This document shows, piece after piece, positions 22,773-31,949 of a DNA stretch of 64,000 bases; the first letter of the stretch is position 1, and every line of letters begins with the position of its first letter. The translations under genes and the position numbers were made by a program. The notes below the pieces were generated by a model that did not search any database, was not told where the DNA came from, and was given only the letters and a program-made list of their open reading frames with translations. The stretch spans positions 6,138,001 through 6,202,000 of the forward strand of contig NZ_CP184830.1 of assembly GCF_049275935.1 (NCBI RefSeq), read 5' to 3'. The DNA is from Endozoicomonas_A sp049275935. Its GTDB lineage: Bacteria > Pseudomonadota > Gammaproteobacteria > Pseudomonadales > Endozoicomonadaceae.

Positions 22773-24803
22773 TCAATGGTATTTCAATACTTCTCGCTCT
22801 GGTTTTGATTCAGCTTGTCTGGACTGATCCATCCAATCCACCACATCAGAGGTTGGATTAAAACCATTCACACAGCTGGAAAGCAGATCTCTCAGATCGG
22901 TAAAACGCCCACTTCTTGCCACTTCAAAAACAGTTTCCAGGACCAGCCTATAGTTACTCCATAATTCTTTGCTTTCCATAGCCATACTGATTTTAGGATG
23001 ACTGGTACCTGTCACATTGTCTCCAATCAACAGTTCTTCATAGAGCTTTTCACCTGGGCGTAATCCTGTGTAGACAATTTCAATCTCGCCTTCAGGGTTA
23101 CTTTCATCCTTCAGGGTCAAACCAGATAAATTAATCATACGCTTTGCCAGGTTGGCTATTTTGACAGGCTTCCCCATATCCAGCACAAAGACCTCCCCTC
23201 CGCTGGCCATCGCACCGGCCTGAATCACCAGAAGTGCAGCCTCAGGAATCGTCATAAAATAACGATTAATGTCTGGGTGAGTCACCGTCACAGGACCACC
23301 GACCCGAATCTGTTCGCGAAACGCGGGGATCACTGAACCACTCGAACCCAATACATTTCCAAACCGCACCATTGTAAAACAGGTATTAACGGGTATTTTT
23401 GTTTCTGGCCTAAAGCCAAACCTGTCGGAATGGAACAGATTCACTGAACTTTCATCAGCCAATCCCTGCAAAGCCATCTCTGCCAGACGCTTTGAAGCAC
23501 CCATAACATTTGTGGGACGTACTGCCTTATCGGTAGATATAAGAACAAAACGTTCTACCTGAGCAACAATGGCGGCTTGTGCCGTATAAAGCGTACCCAA
23601 AGTATTATTGCGTAAACCTTCTTCAATATTTTGTTCAACGATAGGTACGTGTTTATAGGCAGCAGCATGATAAACCGTATTCACAGCGAATCTTCGCAAG
23701 GTTTCAATTAAACGCTCCGGATTATTCACCGAACCGAGTACTGCTGCTATCTGAACCGCTTTAAAGTCATTCGAACTATTTTGCGTCTTAATTAAATCCT
23801 GTTCGACAGAATATAAGCTAAACTCACTGTGCTCATATAGCACAAGACATAAAGGTTTCTTTTTAAGAATCTGACGACAGAGTTCAGAACCGATAGAACC
23901 CCCTGCCCCAGTCACCATGACAACCTTACCGGTGACACATTTCTGCAAAAGCTCTTGCCTTGGCTCTACCTCGTCTCTTCCGAGCACATCACCAATATCA
24001 ACTGGCTGAATTTCCTGCATTTTCATGCGGCCGCTGGCCAGGTCAGCCATGGCGGGTATAGTTCGGATAGGTAGACCATGTTGTTCAAGAGTATGAACTA
24101 TCTCCATTCGCCTTTGCCTGCTCGCAGAGGGTATAGCCAGTAACACCTCCTGAACGCCAGTTTCCTGAACCATCTGCTCGAAACTTAAGGGTCGATAAAT
24201 ACGCCTCCCTTGAATAGCACGACCGACATTGTCCTGCTTATCATCCAGAAATGCGACTGGCTGATATTCAATCCCCCTGTCTAAAGCAGACATTACCTGC
24301 ACGCCTGCAGCGCCTGCGCCATAGATGGCGACAGGAACTCCCCGGCGTGAGTGGCGTTCCCTGCGTGGAAAAAATTCAGGAAAAATATCTGCTATAGATT
24401 CCTCTAATAACCAGCTTCTGATCAAATAGCGAGAGATAATCATTGTCGGTAGCAACAGGAGCCAATATATAAAGGGAATGGACCGGGGAAGATGAGCCTG
24501 ACCTGAAAGAAACCCTGCCAACATCAGGCAGATAGCAGCATAGGAACAGGCTTTAAAGATAACGATAAGAGAGTCTGAGCCCATGTACCGGAGGACAGCC
24601 CGATAAAGTCCCATCTTAACCAGGAAGGGCAAGGTGACTACTACAGCAATGGTGAATGCAGGATAATATTGAGTGAACGAGTCCACCATATTCAGGCGTA
24701 TATAAAACGCCATCCATAGACAGAAGATTATTGCTATTGAATCGAATAGCAATGTAACCAGCCGTTTGCCTGAGCGTGGGAGTGAGAGCAGTGTCTTGCG
24801 CAT
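22773..24803 (-). CDS. Membrane-bound nucleotide-sugar 4,6-dehydratase (WbpM/CapD/FlaA1 type)
   Basis: 676 residues. The N-terminus has four or five membrane helices (residues 12-130). A first Rossmann-like domain follows (VAIYGAGAAGVQVMSAL), then the catalytic short-chain dehydrogenase domain with NAD motif VTGAGGSIGSEL and active-site stretch STDKAVRPTNVMGASKR; like other long WbpM-type enzymes it has an altered Tyr position. These enzymes convert UDP-GlcNAc to UDP-4-keto-6-deoxy-GlcNAc, giving QuiNAc or FucNAc. The length matches P. aeruginosa WbpM (665). It is the last gene of the minus-strand polysaccharide cluster. Its 3' end is duplicated at 21915-22110. Confidence 0.92.
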   Translation of the reverse strand: MRKTLLSLPRSGKRLVTLLFDSIAIIFCLWMAFYIRLNMVDSFTQYYPAFTIAVVVTLPFLVKMGLYRAVLRYMGSDSLIVIFKACSYAAICLMLAGFLSGQAHLPRSIPFIYWLLLLPTMIISRYLIRSWLLEESIADIFPEFFPRRERHSRRGVPVAIYGAGAAGVQVMSALDRGIEYQPVAFLDDKQDNVGRAIQGRRIYRPLSFEQMVQETGVQEVLLAIPSASRQRRMEIVHTLEQHGLPIRTIPAMADLASGRMKMQEIQPVDIGDVLGRDEVEPRQELLQKCVTGKVVMVTGAGGSIGSELCRQILKKKPLCLVLYEHSEFSLYSVEQDLIKTQNSSNDFKAVQIAAVLGSVNNPERLIETLRRFAVNTVYHAAAYKHVPIVEQNIEEGLRNNTLGTLYTAQAAIVAQVERFVLISTDKAVRPTNVMGASKRLAEMALQGLADESSVNLFHSDRFGFRPETKIPVNTCFTMVRFGNVLGSSGSVIPAFREQIRVGGPVTVTHPDINRYFMTIPEAALLVIQAGAMASGGEVFVLDMGKPVKIANLAKRMINLSGLTLKDESNPEGEIEIVYTGLRPGEKLYEELLIGDNVTGTSHPKISMAMESKELWSNYRLVLETVFEVARSGRFTDLRDLLSSCVNGFNPTSDVVDWMDQSRQAESKPEREVLKYH

Positions 24804-24846
24804 GTGTAACCTGAAGTAAAACTTAAATTACTTTATCAAAACTCTA

Positions 24847-25413
24847 TCATTTAGACTGATTTACTCTATCACCCTGACCACGTCCAGCCAGAGTCATGAA
24901 AATATATCGAAAGTAGTTAGAAAAAGACATACCTTTAATCATTTCCGCATCTGTTTTAGCCAGTAATTCAGGCATTGACATATCAATATCTGAAACTTGG
25001 GCTAAACCTGTAATTCCAGGCCTCACATCGTAAACTTCTAATCCATCACGATGTTCAATAAGCTCTTTCTGATTAAATAGGTTGGGTCTTGGACCGACCA
25101 GACTCATTTCACCTTTCAGGACATTCCATAGCTGTGGCAGTTCATCCAATTTCGTTTTTCTAAGGAACTTGCCAAGTCGTGTTATGGAACTTGTAGAAGC
25201 AAGATGACTAGCCACTGAGGCAGTTTCTATACTCATTGTCCTGAATTTAATCAATATAAAAGGCTTTTTTTTGCGCCCCACTCTTTCCTGACGGAATAAA
25301 GGTGAGCCAGTGTCAAATAGACCTATGATATAAATTAGTAGCATGATTGGTAAGCCAAAGACCAATCCAAAAATTGCTAAAGTAAAATCCAAAAAACGGT
25401 ACACCTTAACCAT
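24847..25413 (-). CDS. Initiating sugar-phosphate transferase (PglC/WcaJ C-terminal type)
   Basis: 188 residues from the ATG at 25413, which has GGAGG immediately upstream; the frame is open to 25458. One N-terminal re-entrant hydrophobic segment (LDFTLAIFGLVFGLPIMLLI) is followed by the monotopic phosphoglycosyl transferase core: PLFRQERVGRKKKPFILIKF, then FLRKTKLDELPQLWNVLKGE and MSLVGPRP, then YDVRPGITGLAQV. It transfers a sugar-1-phosphate, probably of a WbpM-derived 6-deoxy-HexNAc, to undecaprenyl phosphate at the inner face of the membrane to start each repeat unit. The gene overlaps the epimerase gene by 8 bases. Confidence 0.92.
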   Translation of the reverse strand: MVKVYRFLDFTLAIFGLVFGLPIMLLIYIIGLFDTGSPLFRQERVGRKKKPFILIKFRTMSIETASVASHLASTSSITRLGKFLRKTKLDELPQLWNVLKGEMSLVGPRPNLFNQKELIEHRDGLEVYDVRPGITGLAQVSDIDMSMPELLAKTDAEMIKGMSFSNYFRYIFMTLAGRGQGDRVNQSK

Positions 25414-26371
25414 TACCTCCAGACTTTTTACCTTTAATATAATTAGCCACTGTCGCATCTATACCTTGTTGAACTGTATAAGGTGGCTTCCACGACAACG
25501 TTTTCTCTGCCTTTGAAGAATCTACTTGTAAATCACCTATCAATCGATCAACAATTGAGCTTTTCCTAGTTAGAGCACCTGCAAAACGAAAAGTAAACCC
25601 TGGAATTGGAAACAGTCTTATTGGCTTTCTAAGTGAATATCGCATCATTTTTATTAACTCTGACAATGAGACATCTTTTCCATCAGAGATAAGGTAAGTT
25701 TGATTTGCCGCCATTGGGTGCTCAATACAGGTGATTATAAAGTCTACAAGATTTTCAACATACACCATACTGCGCATATTTTTAATCATGCTAAAAGGAA
25801 GTGGAATTTTTGTATCAGCAAGCTTCATTAAATTTAGAAAGTTAGCTTTTACGTTTGCCCCATAAACAAGAGGAGGACGAATAATTACAACCTCCATAGC
25901 AGTTTCCAAAGCTATTTTACGTAACCCATCTTCAGCTTCCTTTTTTGAAATACCATATGCATCTTGAGTTAGAGGGCTATGCTGTTCCGTAAATGCTGAA
26001 GCACCAGAAGTTGTTTCACCATTGACTTTTATTGAACTTATGAATATGAAGCGCTTTACTCCAGCAGATGCAGACTGTCTTGCTAAATTCAATGCTCCAT
26101 CGGTGTTGACCCGGCGATATTCTGCTATTGATTCAGTGACTTCGTCCTTCATGATATGTGCACGAGCAGCAAGATGAACAACAACATCTATTCCTTGCAA
26201 TGCTACAGACCAATCAGTAGTAGCATCGATTGAACCAACAGCAATGGCATCTTCATCAGAGACAGATGGTAGTTTACGAAAAGCTGCTTTGTAACTGAAT
26301 GATTTTTCCGCCAGCTGAGCTTGCAGAGACTGACCAACAAAACCACTGGCACCCGTTATTAAAATCGTCAA
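25406..26371 (-). CDS. NAD-dependent epimerase/4-ketoreductase (WbpV-like)
   Basis: 321 residues, extended SDR family. The NAD motif is TGASGFVGQSL. The middle has VVHLAARAH, FIFISSIKVNGE and the YGISKKEAE Tyr-x3-Lys pair. Placed between the WbpM-type dehydratase, the initiating transferase and a WbuB-like transferase, it most likely reduces the 4-keto intermediate to UDP-QuiNAc or UDP-FucNAc, as WbpV/WbpK-type enzymes do; a simple 4-epimerase is the alternative. The start appears to be TTG at the family N-terminus. Its upstream side (26372-26602) is an IS-scarred spacer. Confidence 0.85.
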   Translation of the reverse strand: MTILITGASGFVGQSLQAQLAEKSFSYKAAFRKLPSVSDEDAIAVGSIDATTDWSVALQGIDVVVHLAARAHIMKDEVTESIAEYRRVNTDGALNLARQSASAGVKRFIFISSIKVNGETTSGASAFTEQHSPLTQDAYGISKKEAEDGLRKIALETAMEVVIIRPPLVYGANVKANFLNLMKLADTKIPLPFSMIKNMRSMVYVENLVDFIITCIEHPMAANQTYLISDGKDVSLSELIKMMRYSLRKPIRLFPIPGFTFRFAGALTRKSSIVDRLIGDLQVDSSKAEKTLSWKPPYTVQQGIDATVANYIKGKKSGGNG

Positions 26372-26602
26372 ATTGGAGCTCTCAAATAACGAATAGAAAT
26401 AAAATTCATTAAAAATTAAACTTTTTCATTTCTAAACTCATAAAACTTAAACAGAATCACCTGTAATGCAGGCGGGATTGTGAAGGCCCCTCAGAAGGGG
26501 GGTGGTTAGCTTAACGCTAGAAAGCTTCATTTGCTCCTGCCGTTTCTCTTCTGCTTCTTTGTTGCGAATATATTCAAAGATCATCTACTCATCTCAACCG
26601 CT
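26372..26602. other. Scarred spacer left of IS copy 1
   Basis: It holds a GC hairpin (CCCCTC-AGAA-GGGG near 26487) and, on the minus strand, an unassigned 45-codon frame that starts MIFEYIRNKEAEEKRQ. Nothing recognisable; it may be debris of an earlier insertion. The last 12 bases are the target duplication of the IS. Confidence 0.4.
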
Positions 26603-27874
26603 AGGGAAAAATCATGAAAGCCCCCGAAGCCACTGGGCTCAATGGCTATAAGGATTTCTACCTATAGAGTAAAATACACATCCATTGTCTTATACAAAAA
26701 AGATTTGGATGTTCTGGAAATGAATGCATTTGATTTAATGAATAGGCTATCTGTCATTTATGACGCACGTCAGCAATGGAAAGTAGATCATAAACTTGCT
26801 GATATTCTGCTCTTAACCATCTGTGCTGTCATTGCAGGTTGTGAAGGTTGGGAAGAAATTGAAGACTTCGGCAATGAAAGACTGCAATGGTTAAAAAAGT
26901 ATGGTGAATTTGGATACGGTATTCCTTCACATCATACAATTTCCAGAGTAGTTGCTGCTATTAACCCAAAGCAATTCCAGAAATGCTTTATTGAGTGGAT
27001 GCAAGCCTGTCACCAGACAACCAATGGTGAGATCATTGCAATTGATGGAAAAACAGCAAGAGGCTCTTACGATAAAGGCAAGGACAAAGGTGCAATTCAC
27101 ATGGTGAGTGCATTTGCGACTGCAAACGAATTGGTTCTTGGTCAAATTAAAATTAATGATAAAAGTAACGAGATTACCGCCATACCTGAATTGCTCGATC
27201 TCCTGGAAATCCGTGGCTGCCTCATCACTATAGACGCCATGGGGTGTCAGAGGGATATTGCCAAGAAAATCGTTGATAAAGGCGCTGATTATTTGTTAGC
27301 GGTAAAAGGCAACCAGGGTAAGCTTTATGAAGCATTTGAGAAACATTTCTCTGTTGAAAAAGTGAATCAATGGAATGGTGATACTTTCAGAATCGAAGAG
27401 AAAAGCCATGGTAGAATGGAAACACGCCTTCACATTGTAAGTGATACCTTTGATGAGTTCGTTAATTTTTCTTTTGATTGGAAAGGAATGAAAACACTCG
27501 GGATTATTTTCTCTGCAAGAATGGAAGATAAAGTGTTCAATGCTGATGATATCAGTGTCCGTTATTATATCTCCTCTGCGAAGTTAACAGCAGAAGAATT
27601 TTCACATGCTGCAAGAGAGCATTGGGCGATCGAAAATAAACTCCATTGGAAAATGGATGTTGCAATGCGAGAAGATGATTGTCGAATCAGAAGGGGCAAT
27701 GCCGCTGAAATGCTCACAGGTTTTCGACATATGGCAGTGAATATGTTGAACAATACCAAAACCTTTAAAGCAGGCTTAAAGCGTAAACAGAAAAAGGCAG
27801 CCATGAACACACAATACCTGTCTGAAGTCCTTGCTGGGTGTGGGGTTTCATGATTTTTCCCTATCTCAACCGCT
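26591..27874 (+). mobile_element. ISAs1-family insertion sequence, copy 1 with 12-bp target duplication
   Basis: The element spans 26603-27862 (1260 bp). It has inverted ends AGGGAAAAATCATGAAA and, on the right, the complement TTTCATGATTTTTCCCT. ATCTCAACCGCT flanks both sides (26591-26602 and 27863-27874), a clear target-site duplication. An identical transposase is encoded by copy 2 at 47773-49032, which points to recent transposition. It landed beside the remnant of an older related element (27880-28090). Confidence 0.95.
26642..27853 (+). CDS. ISAs1-family transposase, copy 1
   Basis: 403 residues: an N-terminal DDE_Tnp_1-associated domain (LADILLLTICAVIAGCEGWEE), then the DDE core with IIAIDGKTARGS holding the first Asp, ITIDAMGCQ the second, and HWAIENKLHWKMDV the Glu region. 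This is the H-repeat/ISAs1 group of the IS4-like superfamily. The product is identical residue for residue to that of copy 2. It is oriented opposite to the surrounding polysaccharide genes. Confidence 0.95.
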   Translation: MAIRISTYRVKYTSIVLYKKDLDVLEMNAFDLMNRLSVIYDARQQWKVDHKLADILLLTICAVIAGCEGWEEIEDFGNERLQWLKKYGEFGYGIPSHHTISRVVAAINPKQFQKCFIEWMQACHQTTNGEIIAIDGKTARGSYDKGKDKGAIHMVSAFATANELVLGQIKINDKSNEITAIPELLDLLEIRGCLITIDAMGCQRDIAKKIVDKGADYLLAVKGNQGKLYEAFEKHFSVEKVNQWNGDTFRIEEKSHGRMETRLHIVSDTFDEFVNFSFDWKGMKTLGIIFSARMEDKVFNADDISVRYYISSAKLTAEEFSHAAREHWAIENKLHWKMDVAMREDDCRIRRGNAAEMLTGFRHMAVNMLNNTKTFKAGLKRKQKKAAMNTQYLSEVLAGCGVS

Positions 27875-27879
27875 CTAAC

Positions 27880-28090
27880 CACGAAAAAATCATGAAAGCT
27901 CTTGCCCAGCAAACTGTTCAGTGAGTTATCGTTTACTCAAAGCAGCTTTCTTTTGTTTTCTCTTCAGGCCTGCTTTGAAGGTTTTCGTATTGTTCAGCAG
28001 ATTGACAGTAATATGTCTAAAGCCTGCCAAAATTTCTGCACCGTCATTTCTTCGGATATGACACTCGTCTTCTCTCATCGCAAGGTGAGT
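27880..28090 (-). pseudogene. Remnant of a second, divergent ISAs1-family element
   Basis: The minus-strand frame ending at 27926 reads MREDECHIRRNDGAEILAGF then TFKAGLKRKQKK, matching the last ~50 residues of the intact transposase with many substitutions. The outer end GAAAAAATCATGAAAGC resembles the IS terminal repeat. The rest of the element is gone. Its inner edge has become the 3' end of the adjoining glycosyltransferase gene, read in a different frame. Confidence 0.85.
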
Positions 28091-29282
28091 AGGCAATTGG
28101 AACCTCCCCCACATTGCTGCTGCCAAATTCAACAATATCTAATGCCATCGCCTTCATAATCGCCCGTCGCGCATATTTTTCTGTAAATGTTGTTCTTGGT
28201 GTTGTAGTTAACTTAAGCCCTGCGAAAGCTTCGACAGCCTGTTGTGTATCAGACGGATAAAATACTGCACAATTATTCACTTCCATTGTAAGGAAATCAG
28301 CAGAATATCCAGAGACACCTGCTAATATAGGTTTCCCTGAGGCAGCGTACTCAAATATCTTAGAGGGTAGAACTTTCTTGAATGCCGGATAATCATTCAA
28401 GTGAAGGAATAACACATCTGCATTCATATACTCAGCAATAAGCAGCTCCCGGTTAACAGGGGGGAGAAGCGTGACATTTTTCACATTGCAATTTTCCAAT
28501 TCATCAATCAACTGTTGTTTTCTACCACCATCACCAATAATCCGGAACTTAACGTTAGTATCTAATTTTTTTGCCAAAAAAGGTACAATAGTATGAAGGC
28601 CCTGACCTTCACCAATATTGCCCGCATAAAGTATGGTAATTTCAGTATTGGAACCCTGACGCTGTATTGTATCCGGAACTACACGCAAGAACTCATCATC
28701 GATACCATTTGTGAACCAACGATATTCAATGGTTGTGTACCGCTTCTTAAAGTATGCAGAAAAACCTTTCGAGACGAGATTGATACGTTCTGCACGGCTA
28801 AAGGTGAAGTGCTCGACAATTGACGATACCGGACCGGCAAGCCACGAGATTTTCGGAGAAAGCACATTATTGAGTGTGTCTACGAAGATGTCACGAATAT
28901 CCAGATAAAGTGGTGTTTTAGATCTGCTGGCAACAATCGCTCCCAAAAATGCTGTAAAGAGTCTTGAAGATGTTGAAAAGACAATATCGTATTGCTTTCC
29001 ACTGACTAAACCTAAAGCAGCCCGGCAGTATGTAATAAAAGCCTTCATCTGATCAAACATCCCACTTTTGTGGGCAGGTAGGGGGATGCGTCGGACTGTT
29101 ACATTTCCATTACGCTCAGCTGGTGGCGCATCGACACCAAACGAAGCATAACGATTAGGCATGGTTGTTATGACTTCAATCTCAGTAACTAACGGACTCA
29201 GTTGCTCGACCAGGGCAGTACAACGAAAAGAACCAGCGCACAAATCCGGTTGGTAATAAAACGAAAAAATTAAAACCTTCAC
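28044..29282 (-). CDS. WbuB-like glycosyltransferase (GT4) with IS-derived C-terminal tail
   Basis: 412 residues. The N-terminus MKVLIFSFYYQPDLCAG and the acceptor domain are GT-B; the donor domain has ITILYAGNIGEGQGL, FRIIGDGGRKQQL and LPSKIFEYAASGKPILAG, the E-x7-E-type GT4 sugar-nucleotide site. WbuB-like enzymes add L-FucNAc or a related sugar to the first sugar on the lipid carrier. The last ~14 residues (SPCDERRRVSYPKK) come from the ISAs1 remnant read out of frame, so the natural terminus was replaced after about residue 390. The catalytic parts are intact, so it is probably still functional. Confidence 0.85.
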   Translation of the reverse strand: MKVLIFSFYYQPDLCAGSFRCTALVEQLSPLVTEIEVITTMPNRYASFGVDAPPAERNGNVTVRRIPLPAHKSGMFDQMKAFITYCRAALGLVSGKQYDIVFSTSSRLFTAFLGAIVASRSKTPLYLDIRDIFVDTLNNVLSPKISWLAGPVSSIVEHFTFSRAERINLVSKGFSAYFKKRYTTIEYRWFTNGIDDEFLRVVPDTIQRQGSNTEITILYAGNIGEGQGLHTIVPFLAKKLDTNVKFRIIGDGGRKQQLIDELENCNVKNVTLLPPVNRELLIAEYMNADVLFLHLNDYPAFKKVLPSKIFEYAASGKPILAGVSGYSADFLTMEVNNCAVFYPSDTQQAVEAFAGLKLTTTPRTTFTEKYARRAIMKAMALDIVEFGSSNVGEVPIAYSPCDERRRVSYPKK

Positions 29283-29427
29283 TTAAAACCTAGAATAGAA
29301 AAAGTTGTTGAATCCGAAAATATATGAAACAAAGAAAGCTTTTCATGGAATTGGTCTGTGGTTCACCGCTGTTTGCAAACATAGTTATAGCCAAACAGAA
29401 CACTCAATTATTCCGCGCTGCTGAATG

Positions 29428-31104
29428 CTAATAATCAAGTTTTACTACACATTCGCTATTTACAAACTCAAAAATCAGGCAAAGATTTGGTATGGAAAGG
29501 CCAAACTCTGGATGCCAACTAGTTTGTTCTATCCTGCGTTTGCTGCTCTGATTATTTACCAGCACTTCATGCCCTCCAGGTAGGGTGAGCACTAAACACT
29601 CTTCGCGTTCAGCACAGCGAATATCCGGATGCAAATGGAAACGGGCTTCCGCCTTTTGAAACTTGCCAGTAATACGATCTTTTATCGAAAAGGTTCGAGC
29701 CGTCAAGGCCCACTCTCTGGAATGCAAAGGCTTACCCTTTAGCCAGCGGTAACCATTGTGGCTACAGCTCACTCGATGTGATTCCGGTTCTAGTGAAAAG
29801 AAAGGCTGCCCAGGGTAAGCCCTGCGAGCTACCCGGAAGCCACTCCATACTTCGGAGGAATTCTGGTCATCAATCACCACGGTATTGTGAGCAGCAGTGC
29901 CACGTTGCCTCATGCGTTCATCACCCAAGCCGTAGCAGGAAGTGCCAGAATTAACGAACACACGATGACCAAACAGGGATAACTCAAACGACAGCGTATC
30001 GGCATGGGCATGGCCTGGAATATAGTCAGGCCCCACTTTTGCCAGATCCAGAAAAGCCACTGCCCGTTTATTTTCAAGACGCACGTAGCCAGAAGCCTTT
30101 AGATGTTTAAGCTTTAATAACTGCGGTTTAGCAGAAGACTGTATTGAATAACTTTTAGTAGCAATACCTAATGATCTGGCATAACTAGACATAGTTTTCA
30201 GTGAGGCAGCAATCCCCACGACCGCATCATTAAAAAAAGCAATATCACCATCCGGATGACACATGGCTTGCAGCCAGGTAACCATATTTTCAGCATATTG
30301 CTGCCAACCGTTAATAAAAGGTTGCACTGTTGTTGCTGAGTAACACTGGCTGATGTTGATCAGGTCCAGCATATCCATCAGCATAATGCTGTGATACATC
30401 GGGGACAGTTCAAAGTTACCACCATCGTCTAAAACCTGTTCAGGAACTTCCCGCTGCAAAATTGCCAAACCAGTCTGCAACCATTTTTCTGCCTCAGCCC
30501 CCTGAAAATAGAGGCCAACAAATACCAGAGCCTTGGCATTTGCAAACAAATGATTACCCAGTAGATGGTGCTCTAGTTTTTGCATCAAAACCCGAGCCTG
30601 CAATGCCAGACTATCAAGCCAGTGTTTTTTCGGTGGCTGATTCGCTGAAATTCGCAGAAAGAATTTCACCCAGTTAACTATCCGCAGCGATAATGGATAA
30701 GGTTCCCAGCCATTCCCCCTAGGTGCCGGGTTTTCCTTAATCCATCGTTCAATCAGCTCTGCATGCCAGGGCAACCGTAATTCTGCATCTTCAGCATTCA
30801 GGTCATCAAAGTAATGGAGGTTGTATAGCCATAGCTTTTCCCATTTCGGGTTATTCCAGTCACTGGCAGAAGACAGGGTATGGGTTTCATTTAAAAAGTG
30901 GAAAGTTTCAAGATTTAGAATGGAGGCTTTGATCTGTGCAGGCAGGTGCCATTGACCATTTGAAGCCAACGGTCGCCCTAGAGGTGCCGGTCGGGTATCC
31001 AGACGGATTTTATGCAATCGATGCCCGAGTCGGCCATAAAACTGAACAGGCTTAAGATGCCTTAGCGTATGGAAATAGCGGCAAAAAGTACTGGTTTTCA
31101 ACAA
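29428..31104 (-). CDS. Heparinase II/III-family protein of the polysaccharide cluster
   Basis: 558 residues. The N-terminal alpha/alpha toroid domain includes NPKWEKLWLYNLHYFDDLN, WIKENPAPRGNGWEPYPLSL and RIVNWVKFF. The C-terminal beta-sandwich has GHAHADTLSFELS (catalytic-type Tyr/His context, GPDYIPGHAHAD) and GTAAHNTVVIDDQNSSE. This family is a regular member of capsule and O-antigen loci beside a bi-domain oxidoreductase and WbuB; it may trim or modify uronate-containing polymer in the periplasm, though no signal peptide is obvious. The longest frame starts at TTG 31104 and the true start is unsure. Confidence 0.85.
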   Translation of the reverse strand: MLKTSTFCRYFHTLRHLKPVQFYGRLGHRLHKIRLDTRPAPLGRPLASNGQWHLPAQIKASILNLETFHFLNETHTLSSASDWNNPKWEKLWLYNLHYFDDLNAEDAELRLPWHAELIERWIKENPAPRGNGWEPYPLSLRIVNWVKFFLRISANQPPKKHWLDSLALQARVLMQKLEHHLLGNHLFANAKALVFVGLYFQGAEAEKWLQTGLAILQREVPEQVLDDGGNFELSPMYHSIMLMDMLDLINISQCYSATTVQPFINGWQQYAENMVTWLQAMCHPDGDIAFFNDAVVGIAASLKTMSSYARSLGIATKSYSIQSSAKPQLLKLKHLKASGYVRLENKRAVAFLDLAKVGPDYIPGHAHADTLSFELSLFGHRVFVNSGTSCYGLGDERMRQRGTAAHNTVVIDDQNSSEVWSGFRVARRAYPGQPFFSLEPESHRVSCSHNGYRWLKGKPLHSREWALTARTFSIKDRITGKFQKAEARFHLHPDIRCAEREECLVLTLPGGHEVLVNNQSSKRRIEQTSWHPEFGLSIPNLCLIFEFVNSECVVKLDY

Positions 31105-31205
31105 GAGCGAAACTCATTGGTTTTGTTTTTGGAACCACTAAGGTCACGAAGAGCACGAAGGCTTAAAAGAATAAAACTTCGTGTCCTTCATGGTTAATAA
31201 AAAAA

Positions 31206-31742
31206 TTACCCGCGTAAAGATTGAGCAACTTCAATGGACACACGAGCCACTTCTATCACTTCTTCGAATGGAATCGGCGATGGTGCACCCTGCCGAATGG
31301 CATCAACAAACGCCTTGGCGCAAGCCTTCTGCCCCTTATCCTGCTGCATCAGCTTTAGACCCTTGAAACCGGGCCAGCCGAAGCTATTCAGTCGACGAAA
31401 GTTATCCAGCTGCAACACTGCATCGTTACAAAAAACCTCAATCCGCTCTTTAGGGAAGCTCTTGCCACCTTTGGCCAAGTAAAGAATGGTGCCAAAAGTA
31501 CGAACCGCAAAACTCAGAGTAATACTGGCCTTGTCTTCTCGTACTTCAACGCCTGGCGCATCCCACATCATGTCGGCGTTGAAGCCGGTAATCGGGCTAC
31601 CCACCAGAAAGCGCATCAGGTCGATATAGTGACAGGTTTCACCAATAATACGACCACCACCGACTGTCGGATCCTGTGTCCAGTGACCAACGGGAATGGC
31701 ACCGGTACTCATGGTCATAATTAAAATTTTTGAAGCTTTCAC
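31206..31742 (-). pseudogene. Truncated Gfo/Idh/MocA oxidoreductase (C-terminal fragment, paralogue of 33460-35595)
   Basis: 178 codons that align with the last ~170 residues of the neighbouring 711-residue oxidoreductase: IMTMSTGAIPVGHWTQDP against IMTMNAGAIPADHWTQDP, then GGGRIIGETCHYIDLMRFL. The Rossmann domain that binds NAD and the whole zinc-dehydrogenase half are missing, so it cannot be an active dehydrogenase. The frame itself has no internal stops. It may be a relic of an exchange that replaced the local oxidoreductase gene. The 200 bases upstream (31743-31949) show nothing recognisable. Confidence 0.8.
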
Positions 31743-31949
31743 CGGTTCCAGCAGCGCCTACATACTTGCCAAATGGGGCTGCCGATAAAGGCAAAATCAA
31801 TGTATTTTTAACCAGCCATTGATCCGGTGGGTAGAATGAACTACCAGAAATGAAATATGCGGTCTAGATATTGGTGAAATAGCTAACATCTCAAACACAG
31901 TCGCAGCTCTTTTAGACCTGAGAGTTGAACTTGTTATATTAGTCAACTT

